Shown: positions 1 to 12,703, counted from the first letter of the stretch. The stretch: DNA of 64,000 bases from Gracilariopsis chorda (GCA_003194525.1 NBIV01000164.1:62001-126000), one strand, 5' to 3'. Notes: generated by a model not told the origin, from the sequence alone. Program-made: numbers and translations.

Positions 1-2942
1 ATGCAGAAAGCAATAAACTGGTAGAATGCAAACCCACATGGGATGGCGTGCGTGAAGGTGATATGAGCACTATCAAGAACATACGTTAGCGAAATCCACC
101 TGCCGATACTCTCTTGGTAAATTTGTACCCTAGAGAGGGCTTTTATAGTCTGAACCAACCTTGGTTGTCCTTACTTTGGACTCGCGACCTACAGGTCACT
201 CGTCCGTAAGTAGGGTTCACTACAGTTATGTGTACTAGTAAAATAAACTATTTTACACTTGCTGAGGGCCATACACGTGGAGATTAGAGTATCAGAGGCC
301 AAGGTAGAGCGAAATAAGTAATTAATATTCCAAAATCCGACCCAAGAACGCCCGTTACATTCCACGCTATGCACCTGTACAGGCCACCTATAATCAGTTC
401 AACTGAGTGCCAAACGGCTATGAGAGCCATCACAATACACCCATTCGTAGGGAAGAACTCATATCATCAGCTGTCTCAATGTAGGTAGGATCAACGTCAT
501 ATGACTAGATTTGCTTCTCAATGTGCCCAAGATGTTGCTCCACACTTTCATTGATGCCAGCTGTCCTACTTGTCAATCACTACAAATCACTTGTTACGTT
601 CTGGTTCTTTAATACATTATCTTTAGTACAGTTATCTCTAGCATCCACTTTAACGCATCAACCCTATTTTTTTTAATCTACTTGATCGTCTGAATCGATA
701 ACTTACAAAGTTTCCATGTCTTCTGCAACCATAAATCGACTGCAAATCCTTTTCCAATGCTGTATATATGCCCAGACAGAATATTCATATCAAAAAGGTC
801 TTCACATACTGCTTGGACATCATAAGCTCCAATGAGTCCATTATATAGCACGTAAGAAGTTGAGAGGCAGTTAGCCCTAGTACAGTAATGGTTTAAAAGT
901 CATCGAAGATTTACTAGAAGATACTGCCAAGTCATCCAGGCAGACCAGAGCGCACTCCAGATCATCAAGAACCCACCTGATTGAGTGGCAAGTCATATCA
1001 CAATGCATCTGGAGGTTGAATATGGCCAGCCCTCACATGAATATATCTGACAATGATCATGGGAATACACCCACGTATATAGAACAACAAAGGGACATTT
1101 CATATTCCCACTAGGCACATATGATTCTCATCTACTAGTGACTTTGGTCGAGTTCGATGTAAACATCCGTAGAACTTATAATGTCTGTTTCGAACTCCAA
1201 TTGGGATCCTCATTACCGGCTTCCGAGCTGTCCCAACCATAGCTATTCAGTTCCTAACTGTGGTAGAATTCGCAATTAATCATTGCCTTTACCCGAAACT
1301 GGTGACCATCCAGCCTTGGTGTGTTTTGCTACACAAAACTGCGCAAGTTTGGATGAGCTACAGACACTCAGATCTTACGAACTCTTGATTTCGGACGAGT
1401 TATATGTTTCCTGTGAGCTCAATACTCTGATACAGGTTATCGCCATTTTTCCCGTCAGTGTTCCCCAAAAGCGATGCATTCTCCGAACCAAACCAACGTT
1501 AATACCACCGACGCTAACTGTGAAATATATTCATTCTGAAACATCTGTGCCTACTTGCAATCTCTCCTCGAACTTCGTAGCCCACTACCTACTCAATACG
1601 ATAAACTTGTTTCAGTGGAACCCAGAAAACAAATAGTCGAAACTGTCTCCCAAAGCAAAGAAAAAGTTCAAAAAATCCACAGCCTTCTTCAACAAGTCCC
1701 CATTTTTGGAAAATGTTTTACAATCAAGAATATTGAATAAAAAGTTCGTCAATCACACAAATCTGGCACTTAGAATCCTTGACATGTTTTGCGAAGCATG
1801 GATGCAGAAGACATAAATCTTTGCCGTGTGGAAAATGAACAATGTCGTTGCCAGAGAAAAGGAAATCGTCGACGCCTTTTTTCTACGTCTATATGCAAAA
1901 CTGCGACCTATGCTTGAATAATCAGGTGCAACTTGAGGAAACACTTCACGGAAACAAGGACAAAAACAAATTGTTGCCAAACAAGTTGTCCCTTAAATTC
2001 ATGTGCATGCCAAATACCGTGTCGCGGCATTCTTAAATACTACAATGACCACCAAAAATTAAACAAACTTCGATTTGGAAAAGAAGAGAAACATAGTGTT
2101 CAACAGAACTACTACAATCGCTCTTTCCAGCTCAGTAAATGCAAATCTGTGAAACATAAGAAGAGGTCGTTCTGGCGTTAAGGATATCGTATGTTGCTTT
2201 GGTCGAAGATCCGGTGTGCTAAGGATACCAAGATTTGTCAAAAGCAAAATAGCACTGCAGGTCTTTTTATCCTCTCGATCTCTTGACCTTTATTAACCTT
2301 GAGTGCAGAAACTGTACTTTCCCCAATCCAATATCATAAACGCTCTTACGGTGATCAGACCCAAACTGAAACCTGGAAACTGTTCTTTTTCCTTGATCAC
2401 TCTATCGCATCTTATTTTGTGACTTGGGCAGAATGGCAAAAAATTCCGCATTATGGTTACAGAGATTAAAATATTTGGCTGAATTTTGACTAATTTTGCA
2501 AGCTTTTCCTGTTTTATTTGATTTTGAGTGGTGGCGGCCACTCTTCAGTAAATAGTTTGTCTTCCTTACATCCCCTCGCGTACGGAAATCTCAAAAATCT
2601 GGAACTCAAACTAGACGATATCTGTGGTAGAATGGATATACCGAAAAAGAGAGCTGAATGGAAAATATGCTTGCTCCGATGCTCTCACTCTCTTTTTCAA
2701 TTCGACAGAGAAGACTTCTTTTACCTAAAAGATCGAACATCCCCCATTCCTAACTGAGAGGTAAAACATCGACAGCTCAACCATAAACACCCGACTCTAT
2801 CTTTACAGAACCCCAGCTGAGTATGTGCTATACATATCACTCAGCGTCGAGGTAGAACTGCTTAGGAATGAGATATTGCCCAAGTCCGAAATGGAATCAA
2901 ACTTACCACATTAGACGAACTATTTGGTAATCTCAAAGCTTG
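1..2942. other. Gene-poor flank, nothing recognised
   Basis: About 2.9 kb with moderate AT content and only short open frames. The longest, near 1283-1740 and 2518-2757, give no motif I can name. Parts of 1550-2250 look like decayed coding sequence, with frames that open and close in short runs, but no family can be assigned. No RNA gene, tandem repeat or LTR end was seen. The stretch ends at the 5 bp target site of the Gypsy element that follows. Confidence 0.6.
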
Positions 2943-2947
2943 CTTCT

Positions 2948-3754
2948 TGTAGTGCAACGCCCTCAGGGAGGGATTCTTGGTACTTGAACGCTTTCCCGAT
3001 ATTATCGGTTGTGTAGTGTGTATATGAACTACGCCCCACAATGGTGGGTATGGACACGTGGGACACGGTTTTGGGTCAATTGGCGGTTGGCCACAGTAGT
3101 GGATGTTGCCACGGAATGTGGAGTATTTTAGTTAATTTTATTTATTATTTTCACACCCATTTCTGGGAAGCTAGTACTTAGTGCGACGGCGCACTGCCGT
3201 CGCACCAGTAAACCTTCCCCAACAAGGGACCCCAACCTGGGGAATTGGCTCTGAGCTTTACCGCCTCCGCGTGTTCTCAACTCCTCCTTGGAGGGAAGCA
3301 CTGTAGTGTACGGAAGTTCACCCCCCTTGCACATCTAAAGGAGACCCATCATTGGGAGTACTAATTGTTCCAATCATATTGGTGTTTCGCCCTGTATAGG
3401 GAGTCCTGTCCACCGGCATCGCCGTATCTACTCGTCGCTCTCGCGACCCACTCGTCCTTCCTCTTTCCCCTTTTTAGGGTAGCACCTCCCGCTATCCGCG
3501 GCCCTCGTGTGCGCATCCGCTCACACACCCCCACTTACGTGGAAACATACCTCTACTGAGGACCACACCCCGCTCACGCGGATACCGATTCTTCGCCTTC
3601 ACCTCCCTGCGCGAGTCGCGACAGGTGTCCCTGGTCTTACAAACCGGCTTCGCCGTGACACCTCTGGGAGGGCTCTACCCAACTGGGTTCACCTCGTGAG
3701 AGGAAGATCCCGGACGTCTTTCGGTGTTTTTCCCCTTTGGGGCATTGCACCACA
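2948..3754 (+). repeat. 5' LTR of Gypsy element A
   Basis: This 807 bp repeat starts TGTAGTGCAACG and ends CACCACA, and it is repeated 8949 bp downstream. It is crowded with short inverted repeats. A TGG three bases past its end (3757) may mark the primer binding site, but the tRNA was not identified. Confidence 0.95.
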
Positions 3755-3859
3755 AAGTGGTCTCCTGACTTAGAATCGGTTTTTGTTTTCCCTCTTACGA
3801 GGTTTGTTTTCATTCACCGGAAGTTCCGTGATCGTTTCCCGTCGTAACGGTATTTTCTC

Positions 3860-5905
3860 ATGTCGAGAAATCCCTCCGACGCGGAGCCAGTGGTTACGCG
3901 TAGTCGCTCCCGCGACAACGCGGACTCTTCCGAAGTTCGGTTCGTACCCCGTATCCCTATACGGACAAGTTCCAGCCGTGCTGGCGCCGCTTCATCGCGG
4001 AACGATACCCCCGACCGGGAACCCCGGAACCTCCTTTTGCCTTCGTTATCACCCCCGCAGGGGAATGCAGCATCGACTCCGGCTGTTGCCGCAGTGCCCC
4101 AGGCACCCCGGCCTGCTCCCGCTGTCGCGGTTTCAAGCCCCCGTGGAACGGGCGATAACACCCCCCAGGGGACTTCCCTGGAATCCCAGGTCCGCGCTCT
4201 GTGGACCGCCCATGACACCCTTGTAGGGAAACTAAAATCCCTCCAAGAGGTGGTCTCGGCAACCCCCGTAAAGGAGGTCGCCGAGGAGCTCCGTATTTTA
4301 CGGTCTGACGTCAACTCCGTGTTGGAGAGTTTGGGGCAGCCCGCCGCCTTCATCGAAGGAGTTGAAGCCCGATTTGATCGGATTGGTGCCCGCCTGGAGA
4401 CGCTGGAGCAGTTCGTCGTCATGGACAAACCATCCCCGGGTGATCCGGTAAACGAGGCATCGCACAACGACCAGCTTGCTGGGAAGAAGAAACGCCGTCA
4501 CCGACGGAAACATCACCGAAAATATTCGGACTCCGATTCTTCGACATCGTCGGACTCACCCCGAAATCATTCGGTTAGCTCGAGCTCCTCGGACTCCGAC
4601 TCGGAGGACGAGAAGCGAGGCTACTCCTCCCGCTCGAAGCGGTCATCGGCCACTGAAGGTGTGGTCCGAACCCGCCAGAAGGGGAGAAGACACCCCGGTC
4701 TCCAGGAATTGAAACCGACAAACCCGGATTACCGGAAGCTTTTATCATACCGGTACTACCGGCTTGAAGATTCGTCACTTGGACGTACGCCCCGTGGTAC
4801 GGGAAAAGTGCGAGAATGCATTAAGCGAATGCAGCTCTCGCTCCGCAACCAGTATTTTACTGGAGAGGACCCAGTCCTAGTACTGGATTTCCTATCCCGC
4901 TTTGTAGCGGAGGCCGATATCCTCGGTATGAATGAGGGACAAGCCTATTTGGCTTTACCGTATTTCTTACGGGGAGTGGCGGAGGACCAATACACCTCTG
5001 TCAGAGGATCTTCTCGCGCCTCCGAGGGAGGAGTTACTTGCTGGCCGGAGGCTGTGCAGTATCTTCTGCGCTCCTACGCCACCAACACCGCTATTCAGCA
5101 GGCTATCCTCGCTTTGCGAGATACACGCCAGCGCGCTGGAGAGACCGAGACCGATTACTCGGTGCGCCTTAACAAGGCTTTCCACAGATGTGGTAACGTA
5201 TATCCCGCTGGGTAGCGCAGTACCATGTTCATTGATGGTCTTGACCCGGCAATCCGGAGTTTAGTTACCCGTTATCGGGAGGACAAGCGAAGGATCACCT
5301 ACCTCGAGCTGGTCCAACACGCTCGAGCGGAAGGGGATGCACTTCGTGCAAGAACTCCGAACAATCGGTCTAAATCCGCCAAGGCGTTGTTGCTGGAAAG
5401 CGAAGCTTCCTCTCTCCCGCTCACCGCGGATGGGAACCCTGGACAGGGATTTGATACCGTGCATTTAGCGCAGGGGGATGGTGTGTCGATACCCACCAGT
5501 GAGTTACCGTCAACGACGGAGATGACCCATGATACGGGAACAGAAGATCCCGTTCTATACGGTGGTAACAGTCGGGTTCAACCCCAACGACTCCCGTTTT
5601 CAAACGGTCAATCCCGTTATCAACGGCCTGGATGGACTGACACCCGCCCTGCGGTTCGCTTCTCCGATACTCGGAATAATAATCCGCGTGTCGCGGTGTT
5701 GGCTCTAATTTGCCACCTGTGCTATGCCCATGGCCATACCTCGCCTCAGTGTATCTGTTCACTGAACGATATGGCCAAGGTGGTGGCAAATTATGAGGCC
5801 CTCACTCCAGAGGAGAAACGTTCCGTCCCGACGGCGTCCTACCTCCGTGCTAAAACGGACTTTTCTCACGCCCTACCACAGACCCCGCGTGCGCGGCAAG
5901 CTTGA
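3860..5905 (+). pseudogene. Element A, gag part
   Basis: This is the structural-protein part of element A. The first half is rich in Pro, Arg and Ser and contains an acidic, serine-rich stretch with RRHRRKHHRK-type basic clusters around 4.48-4.65 kb. It is followed by a more globular region near 4.75-5.25 kb with the aromatic and Trp spacing typical of Gypsy capsid domains. A Cys/His cluster (CHLCYAHGHTSPQC) near 5.71-5.76 kb has the spacing of a nucleocapsid zinc knuckle. The order and length suit a Gypsy gag. This is part of a fossil element with the coding interruptions noted for the whole. Confidence 0.8.
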
Positions 5906-6229
5906 TACACCCCGATTCGGGAGATCACGCAACCATCCGTTGCAACCCCCGCTTATGCGGATAGAAACCCCCGTCAACGGGATGAAGCACTCGTTGTCGA
6001 GGAAACCAACCCACCGCCGAAGGCGGAAAACTAACTGAGGGAGTCTCCCCTTTGGGAGAGGCGTCCTCAGACAAGAGGCTGTTGGCGCCCGAGGCGTCCC
6101 GGCCTCGCTCCCCGGTGAAAATCCTCTCGAGGAAAGACACCGCTGACGCGGACTCTGCGCACCTCGGTGTGTTGCGTCGCCCGTGGATACGGAGTAAAAA
6201 TCCCCGGATTCCCGGTAGAGTCTTGATCA

Positions 6230-6600
6230 TGGCCAAGCGCAACTATAAGGTTTATGCCGACCTTGGCCTTGATCCCCAGTTTATGGTGAGGTTTTTCACC
6301 GTCCTGGATACAGGTGCAGGCCCCAACTTCGTTGTGGAATCATTGTTACCCCCGCTTGTGCGGTCTCGTATCCGCTCTGACGCGGTCCCCGACATTTCGG
6401 ATGCGAATAACAACCCGTTACAAACGGTGGGCACGGTGGACCTCGTCGTGAGACTTGGTACCTCTGTGGTGAAGTTGGACTTCATCGTTTGCCGTTCATT
6501 GGCAGCACCAGTTATACTGGGATGTGATTACTGCGACAGATTTGTCGACGCAATCAGGCCCCGCCTCAGGCGTGTAGAACTTGACGACGGATCGTCGGTT
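6230..6600 (+). pseudogene. Element A, aspartic protease part
   Basis: A retropepsin-like stretch. The catalytic triplet Asp-Thr-Gly occurs in VLDTGAGPNFV near 6.30 kb, and the later hydrophobic VILGCDY motif near 6.51 kb matches the flap-to-C-terminal segment of retroviral-type proteases. Proteases of this family cut the element's own polyprotein. The stretch lies between gag and reverse transcriptase, as expected for Gypsy. Confidence 0.85.
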
Positions 6601-7370
6601 CCGATTGTTCGCCGCCCGCTAAAGCGGTCCTCTCGGAAACAAGTTCCGCTCCCTGCTGCGCAGGAACCACCGCCCGCGTCCCGCGAGTCCACCAAGCTCC
6701 GCGTCGCTGCCTCGGTTTCTATACCGGCTGAGTCCCAAGTCTGGGTACAGGTAAATTCCCGTCAACACGGTCTTCGGGTTATACAACCCCTCGCCTCGTT
6801 GTACGAGAAATCCCAGCTGGCGCTGGCTAATGGAATTGCCTCCATTTCCCCGGATGTTCCTTTCCGGATATTGGTTGCCAACCTTGGCAAACACCCCCAG
6901 TATCTGGTCAAACACCAAGTAATTGGGAGTGTAACCCCCCATCCTATGGGAATGCTGCCAACGAAGATGACAGCCGCCGATGTACTCGGAGTTACCACCT
7001 CTTCTGAGGAGTTCACCCCGCCGTCCGAAGACGTCAAGTCTAAGGAGGGGAGGAAACCGCTACTTCAGCGTCGAACATACCGAGTAACTCGGAATTGCGA
7101 ACCACACCTGTTCCACAGGACAATGCTCCATCGAGCAATGACCGGATTGATCCGGAAAAAGCACTTGAAGCGCTGGACGTCAGCCACGTGCCAGAGTCGC
7201 ACCGCGACAAACTCCGTACTATGTTACGGGAATTCACCACAACGTGGGATGGCTCGCTTGGCGAGATTGATGCAACGGAACACCGGATCGATTTAATCCC
7301 CGGTGCGCGACCGGTTGCACAACCCCCTTACAGGGCAGGTCCGAAAGCTCGGGAAGAGGAGTAGTCCCAG

Positions 7371-8120
7371 GTGGACAAGATGCTCCGCGCAGGTGTGATT
7401 GAGCCCGCTCAATCGCCCTGGGCATCCGCAGTTGTACTGGCTTTAAAGGCTGACGGAACCTGGAGGTTCTGTGTCGACTACCGCCGGCTCAATGCCGTGA
7501 CTGTTAGGGACACGTACCCCATCCCTCGTATGGACGAGTGCATTGACTCCCTTGGAGACGCCACCGTGTTCACGGCCCTTGATGCCAATTGGGGATATTG
7601 GCAAGTACCTGTCAGACAGGAGGATCGCGACAAAACCGCATTCACCTGCCATGCAGGAACGTACCGCTTCAAGCGGATGCCATTTGGGTTAACCAACGCC
7701 CCCGCCACCTTTCAGCGTGCAGTAGATATTCTACTCAACCGCTTTAAGTGGCGGAGTTGTCTGGTCTACCTTGATGATATTATCATCTTCTCCAACTCGT
7801 TGGACGACCATCTCACTCACGTCCGAGACGTGCTGACCGTATTCCGCGATGCGGGAATTACCCTCAAGTTGAAGAAATGCGAGTTTTACACAGATACTGT
7901 GAAGTATCTGGGTCACATTATCCGTCCTGGACGGTTAGCGATCGAGAAAGCTCGAGTCAAATCCCTCGTTGAGGCGAAAGAACCCCGTACTCAAACGGAA
8001 CTGCGCTCCTTTCTGGGGCTGGTCAACGTCTATCGACGGTTTACTCCGAACTTTTCGGATACTGCAGCGCCCCTGAACGCGTTGTTGCGAAAGGGGAACC
8101 CCCCAAAACTGGGAACATTT
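7371..8120 (+). pseudogene. Element A, reverse transcriptase part
   Basis: This is the reverse transcriptase palm and fingers region. The signature FCVDYRRLN lies near 7.47 kb, MPFGLTNAPATFQR near 7.68 kb, and the catalytic YLDD in CLVYLDDIIIFS near 7.77 kb. KYLGHII near 7.90 kb and the ELRSFLGLVNVYRRF motif near 8.01 kb follow. These are diagnostic of Ty3/Gypsy rather than Copia. In the family the enzyme copies element RNA into DNA in cytoplasmic particles. Confidence 0.95.
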
Positions 8121-8159
8121 ACGCCCGAGCAATCGGAAGCCTTTAACTCCTTGAAGGAG

Positions 8160-8590
8160 GCTGTCACATCAGCACCAATCCTACATCTCCCAAAACTTGG
8201 GTTGCCATACTCCGTAGATACGGACTCGAGCGACTACCAAGTCGGGTGTGCTCTTTTTCAAACCACCCCCGAGGGGAACGACACCCAATTGGTTATTGGT
8301 CGCGCTCGCTCAATGTCCATGAGCGGAACTACTCCGTATCGGAGAAAGAGTGCCTCGCCGTCGTATGGGCGATGACCACTCTGCGCCCCTACCTTATGGG
8401 AGTCCATTTCACCGTGTACACGGATCATTCCTCACTGAGGTGGTTAATGAATATCTCCGACCCGTCGGGACGCCTCATGCGCTGGAGACTCCGCCTCGCG
8501 GAATATGACTTCCAAGTCATTTATAAAAAGGGCGCGCAGAACACCCAAGCCGATGCTCTGTCGCGTTTACCCACAGGTGGGGAGGCACTC
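8160..8590 (+). pseudogene. Element A, RNase H part
   Basis: An RNase H fold follows the reverse transcriptase directly. VDTDSSDYQVGCALFQ near 8.21 kb contains the first catalytic Asp, SEKECLAVVWAMTTLRPYL near 8.35 kb the Glu, and FTVYTDHSSLRWL near 8.41 kb the next Asp. KKGAQNTQADALSRLP near 8.53 kb holds the last Asp and closes the domain. In the family this domain removes the RNA strand of the RNA/DNA hybrid. Confidence 0.9.
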
Positions 8591-8899
8591 CCAACGGAGG
8601 ATGATGAAGTCCCATGTTTCATGGCAATGGACCCGGATGATCCGGAATGTGCCGTCGAGGCTGAGCCAGAAAACTGGGACGAAGATGCTGACTTCGACTA
8701 CCTACTCGCATCGCGAGATGATTCTGAGAAACCCATACCGGGAAATTATGTACCGGTTGAGACCGAGGAAATGATCCGAGAACAATTCGGGGACCCCTTC
8801 TGTACAAGGATACGTGCACGCCTCAACGGCGGAGAGAACCTCCCCTTCGGGGTGAACGACATTGGTTACCTCGTGAGGACCGTCGAGGCTACCCCACAA

Positions 8900-9990
8900 G
8901 TTGTGGTACCGCACACGCTACAGAAGCGGATATTGCACCTTTCGCATTACCCGAAACTCGGGGGACACTCCGGTGGGAGGAAGCTTTATCTAACCCTTCG
9001 CAGGGATTTCTACTGGCCCGCCATGGCGGTTGATTGCTACGCTACGGTGCGGTTTTGCACGCAATGCGCGAAGAACCGGGTCAAACTCCGGAAGCATTCC
9101 AAACGGATGAAGCTATTCCCCGCCAGGGCGCCGCTCGAGTTTGTCGCAATTGACATTCTCGGACCATTGCTCTCTACCAGGAGAGGCAACAAGTTCCTAC
9201 TCGTTATTACGGACAGGTTCTCTAAATTAGTTCGGACAGTCCCTCTAAAGAGGATTACCGCCTACACGGTCGCTCACGCCTTTGTGCGGCATTGGGTGTT
9301 TGCCTACGGACCTCCTTTGGAGCTACTTTCCGACAACGGGAAACAGTTCGCATCGCGATTTTTCCAGGACGTCTGTCGGATACTGGACGTGAAGAATCTC
9401 TTCACGACCACGTATCATCCCCAGTCTAATGGGCAGGTCGAGCGTTTCAACCGGACAATGCTCGCAGCTCTCCGTGCTTACACGGCTGACCACCCCAAGA
9501 CTTGGGATATCTACACGGATGCCGTGACCTTTGCGTACAATACGCAGGTACACCGGACTACCGGAATATCCCCTTTCGAGTTGGTCCTTTCACGGACACC
9601 CCCGCCAATGGCGTTGGAATCCCAACCTACGTTGGACGCGTTCCCTTCTGTGAAGGATTACCGCCAGAATTGGAAAGCATGGCTGACCAAGCTGGTACCC
9701 GCAGCGCAGAAGGCGATGGACCACGCCCAAGCCGACTACAAACGGAATTTCGATGCTCGCTTGCGAGGAGGCAAACTGGAACAGATCAACTCCGGGGACT
9801 TCGTATTCGTCCGCAAGGAGTACTACAACCCTGAAAGGGAGAAGCACCATAAGCTCTCGCCTGTGGCGGATGGTCCTTTCAAGGTTATCTCCGTCACGAC
9901 GGACACAGTGGTTGTGGGAATGGGTGACGCGCATGAGCGGTTATCTCGCGATCGCATCGTGCTAGCTCCGCCACCCTCGACTGAGGCTGC
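8900..9990 (+). pseudogene. Element A, integrase part
   Basis: A retroviral-type integrase. The N-terminal His-His-Cys-Cys zinc site is visible, with the two His in HLSHYPKLGGHSGG near 8.94 kb and the two Cys in FCTQCAKN near 9.06 kb. The catalytic core shows Asp in VAIDILGP near 9.15 kb, Asp in LLSDNGKQF near 9.33 kb and Glu in NGQVERFNR near 9.43 kb. The C-terminal KLSPVADGPFKV segment near 9.85 kb resembles the GPY/F module common in chromodomain-bearing Gypsy elements. In the family the enzyme joins element ends to target DNA and makes the 5 bp duplication seen here. Confidence 0.95.
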
Positions 9991-11641
9991 ACCAGCTACG
10001 CTGGACCCTACGCTGGAATATGGCTCTGCATCCGATACATCAGTGGTGAGACAACCTACCGTGCTACCACACCCCTCCCGGGGACTCTCAGACCTACCGA
10101 CCCTGTCGGACTCACCGGCTCATCCGGGTAATTCGGGCCTCTCTGTGCCCGCCCCTATGGCGCGAATCTACACCCGCCAGGCGGGGCATGTTATCCCTTA
10201 TCCCGCCGCTCCGTCTCAGGAGGGGGAGGAGAACACTCGTTTTCGAGGAATGAGATCGCCGTCGCAACGGGAAACACGCCGTACCATACGGACAACTGAC
10301 CGTGGAGCACGGAGTATCTCACGCGACACTAATCCCCCGTCCTCGGGCAGCGCTGTGCAACAGGAACCAGACGCGCAGGTCCCGCAAAGGCGGCAAATAC
10401 ACCGTGTTACACGGGAAGCTGAAACGCAGCTACCGCACACCCCTGTCAGGGAAGGATCCCCGATACGGGAGTACGGCGACAATCGCCCTCAATCCCCTGA
10501 GCAGGGAGATGCCTCAAAGCCGCCATTGGCGGAAGTCCCCGCGGAAGCGGTTCAATCAGGTCGCTCAGACCCGCGCCCCGCGGAGAAGAGGCGCCCAGAT
10601 ACACCAGCGCCGCTGGGAAATACCCACACCCCTATCGGGGAAAAGGGTAGCCAAGCCGCATCCGAAGCTTCAGGCCCTGGCGCGCAGCGCTCGGAAACGC
10701 TCCCCGTCGCAGACGGAATCGAAGCCCCCGTTCCGGGGAATAATTTGCGCCAACCACCGCAACGCTGCGGCGAAGAACCGAGGAACTCGGGAATAACGCG
10801 CGCCATCGCACGCTCGAAACCGGTCGTACCGGACGCTGCTCTTCCTCACGGAGATGGTGCACTGCGCTCAGCGGCAATTCCCCTGAAAAGGGTGTCATCG
10901 GCACCTGCCCGGAACCCCCCAGAGGGGAATTTTGACCAAAATACCGGTGTACCGGAGTTAGCCCCAGGCAACCCGTCAGTAGCCGGGGACACCACGGCAT
11001 CGCCGGAACGTATGGTGCAGAGCGCTCGTGCGCCTGGCAGGGAGGCGGTTTGCCACCCAATCACCGTGTCGCACGGGACCCCCCAGGGGATTGTGGAAAT
11101 GCCGATCCCGCAGGAGCGGTCATCTTCCCGCAAACTCGCGGTTCGTGCGCTCAACCGCGAAGGCGGAACCCAAGTCCCCCGCCGACTGGCGGTTCGCCCG
11201 GCCTACCGTGAAGACGGAAACAACGACACCCCTCTGGGGAACGACTTGCCGGTGAAAACCATGGCACCACACACCCTCTTGAGGGATATTTTCCCGCATG
11301 AGCAGCGGCCACTAGGACAGCGCACGGCAACGTCGGAGTTATCGCCGAACACCCTGCTAAGGGACATTATACCGCACCGCGGGCAACCCTCGCCAGGGAT
11401 TACAACCACCACCCGGCACGGCCGGCAGGTCTACGAACGAGAGTTCGTAGTAGACCGACTTGTCGGACACACCTGGGACCAGGATGGTATTCTACAATAC
11501 CGCGTCCGCTGGTACGGGTACGACCCTAGTGGGGATACGTGGGAGCCAATGGAACACCTCCCACGGTCGCAGGTCGTGCGATACCACCGTCAAACGGGAA
11601 CTGCAGCTCCAGCCACGCTGGTAAATGCCCAAGTTGGGTAA
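9990..11641 (+). pseudogene. Element A, long disordered linker and C-terminal chromodomain
   Basis: After the integrase comes a linker of roughly 480 residues, rich in Pro, Arg, Gly, Ser and Glu with no globular motif, then a chromodomain near 11.43-11.60 kb. The latter shows the pattern FVVDRLVGH, then YRVRWYGYD and TWEPMEHL, with the aromatic residues expected to bind methylated histone tails. Chromodomains at integrase ends are known to steer some Gypsy elements to heterochromatin. A linker this long between integrase and chromodomain is unusual in my experience. The DNA under it is dense in small inverted repeats. Confidence 0.85.
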
Positions 11642-11885
11642 CGTTGCCGCGCTAGCGGAGAGCGAAAGGAAAGGATAAAAAGACAAGGTCCGTCGAAGAC
11701 GGGGAACTCAACCGAGAAGCACCGTTCTAAACGGGAAGGTTTATTCAAGGGAGCAGCTAGCTCCCCACAAAACTATACTACAATAGCCGGCTATGCCAGG
11801 AAAGAAGAACCGGAGACGGCGTACGCGCTTTTATCACCCATTTCCGTCTGGGAACCCTCCGCGTCCGCGGTCGTTTTCCCGTCTT

Positions 11886-11896
11886 AGGGGGGGATA
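11886..11896 (+). promoter_or_regulatory. Polypurine tract of element A
   Basis: The run AGGGGGGGATA lies immediately before the 3' LTR. This is where plus-strand DNA synthesis normally starts in LTR elements. Confidence 0.7.
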
Positions 11897-12703
11897 TGTA
11901 GTGCAACGCCCTCAGGGAGGGATTCTTGGTACTTGAACGCTTTCCCGATATTATCGGTTGTGTAGTGTGTATATGAACTACGCCCCACAATGGTGGGTAT
12001 GGACACGTGGGACACGGTTTTGGGTCAATTGGCGGTTGGCCACAGTAGTGGATGTTGCCACGGAATGTGGAGTATTTTAGTTAATTTTATTTATTATTTT
12101 CACACCCATTTCTGGGAAGCTAGTACTTAGTGCGACGGCGCACTGCCGTCGCACCAGTAAACCTTCCCCAACAAGGGACCCCAACCTGGGGAATTGGCTC
12201 TGAGCTTTACCGCCTCCGCGTGTTCTCAACTCCTCCTTGGAGGGAAGCACTGTAGTGTACGGAAGTTCACCCCCCTTGCACATCTAAAGGAGACCCATCA
12301 TTGGGAGTACTAATTGTTCCAATCATATTGGTGTTTCGCCCTGTATAGGGAGTCCTGTCCACCGGCATCGCCGTATCTACTCGTCGCTCTCGCGACCCAC
12401 TCGTCCTTCCTCTTTCCCCTTTTTAGGGTAGCACCTCCCGCTATCCGCGGCCCTCGTGTGCGCATCCGCTCACACACCCCCACTTACGTGGAAACATACC
12501 TCTACTGAGGACCACACCCCGCTCACGCGGATACCGATTCTTCGCCTTCACCTCCCTGCGCGAGTCGCGACAGGTGTCCCTGGTCTTACAAACCGGCTTC
12601 GCCGTGACACCTCTGGGAGGGCTCTACCCAACTGGGTTCACCTCGTGAGAGGAAGATCCCGGACGTCTTTCGGTGTTTTTCCCCTTTGGGGCATTGCACC
12701 ACA
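11897..12703 (+). repeat. 3' LTR of Gypsy element A
   Basis: An 807 bp LTR that matches the 5' copy over its whole length as far as I could compare. It is followed directly by the CTTCT target duplication at 12704-12708. Confidence 0.95.

Larger units (their letters stand above)
2948..12703 (+). mobile_element. Ty3/Gypsy LTR retrotransposon with chromodomain (family A), full length
   Basis: A 9756 bp element bounded by two LTRs of 807 bp each and flanked on both sides by the 5 bp target duplication CTTCT (2943-2947 and 12704-12708). Both LTRs begin TGTAGTG and end CACCACA, and I saw no clear difference between them, so the insertion should be recent. The parts run in the Gypsy order: gag, aspartic protease, reverse transcriptase, RNase H, integrase, chromodomain. 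The coding region is split over several frames with about four interruptions, some of which could be natural frame changes of the family. The end structures look whole. Two solo LTRs of the same family lie at 36189-37085 and 42548-43389. Confidence 0.95.

Noticed and set aside
1283-1740. A possible host gene on the plus strand
   Set aside because: The two overlapping frames have no recognisable motif, no clear splice signals and no continuation, so I left the region as unassigned.
3957-4467. Long minus-strand frames over the gag part of element A (also near 10.2-11.4 kb)
   Set aside because: They are shadows of the plus-strand coding frame. High GC content removes stop codons on the opposite strand.
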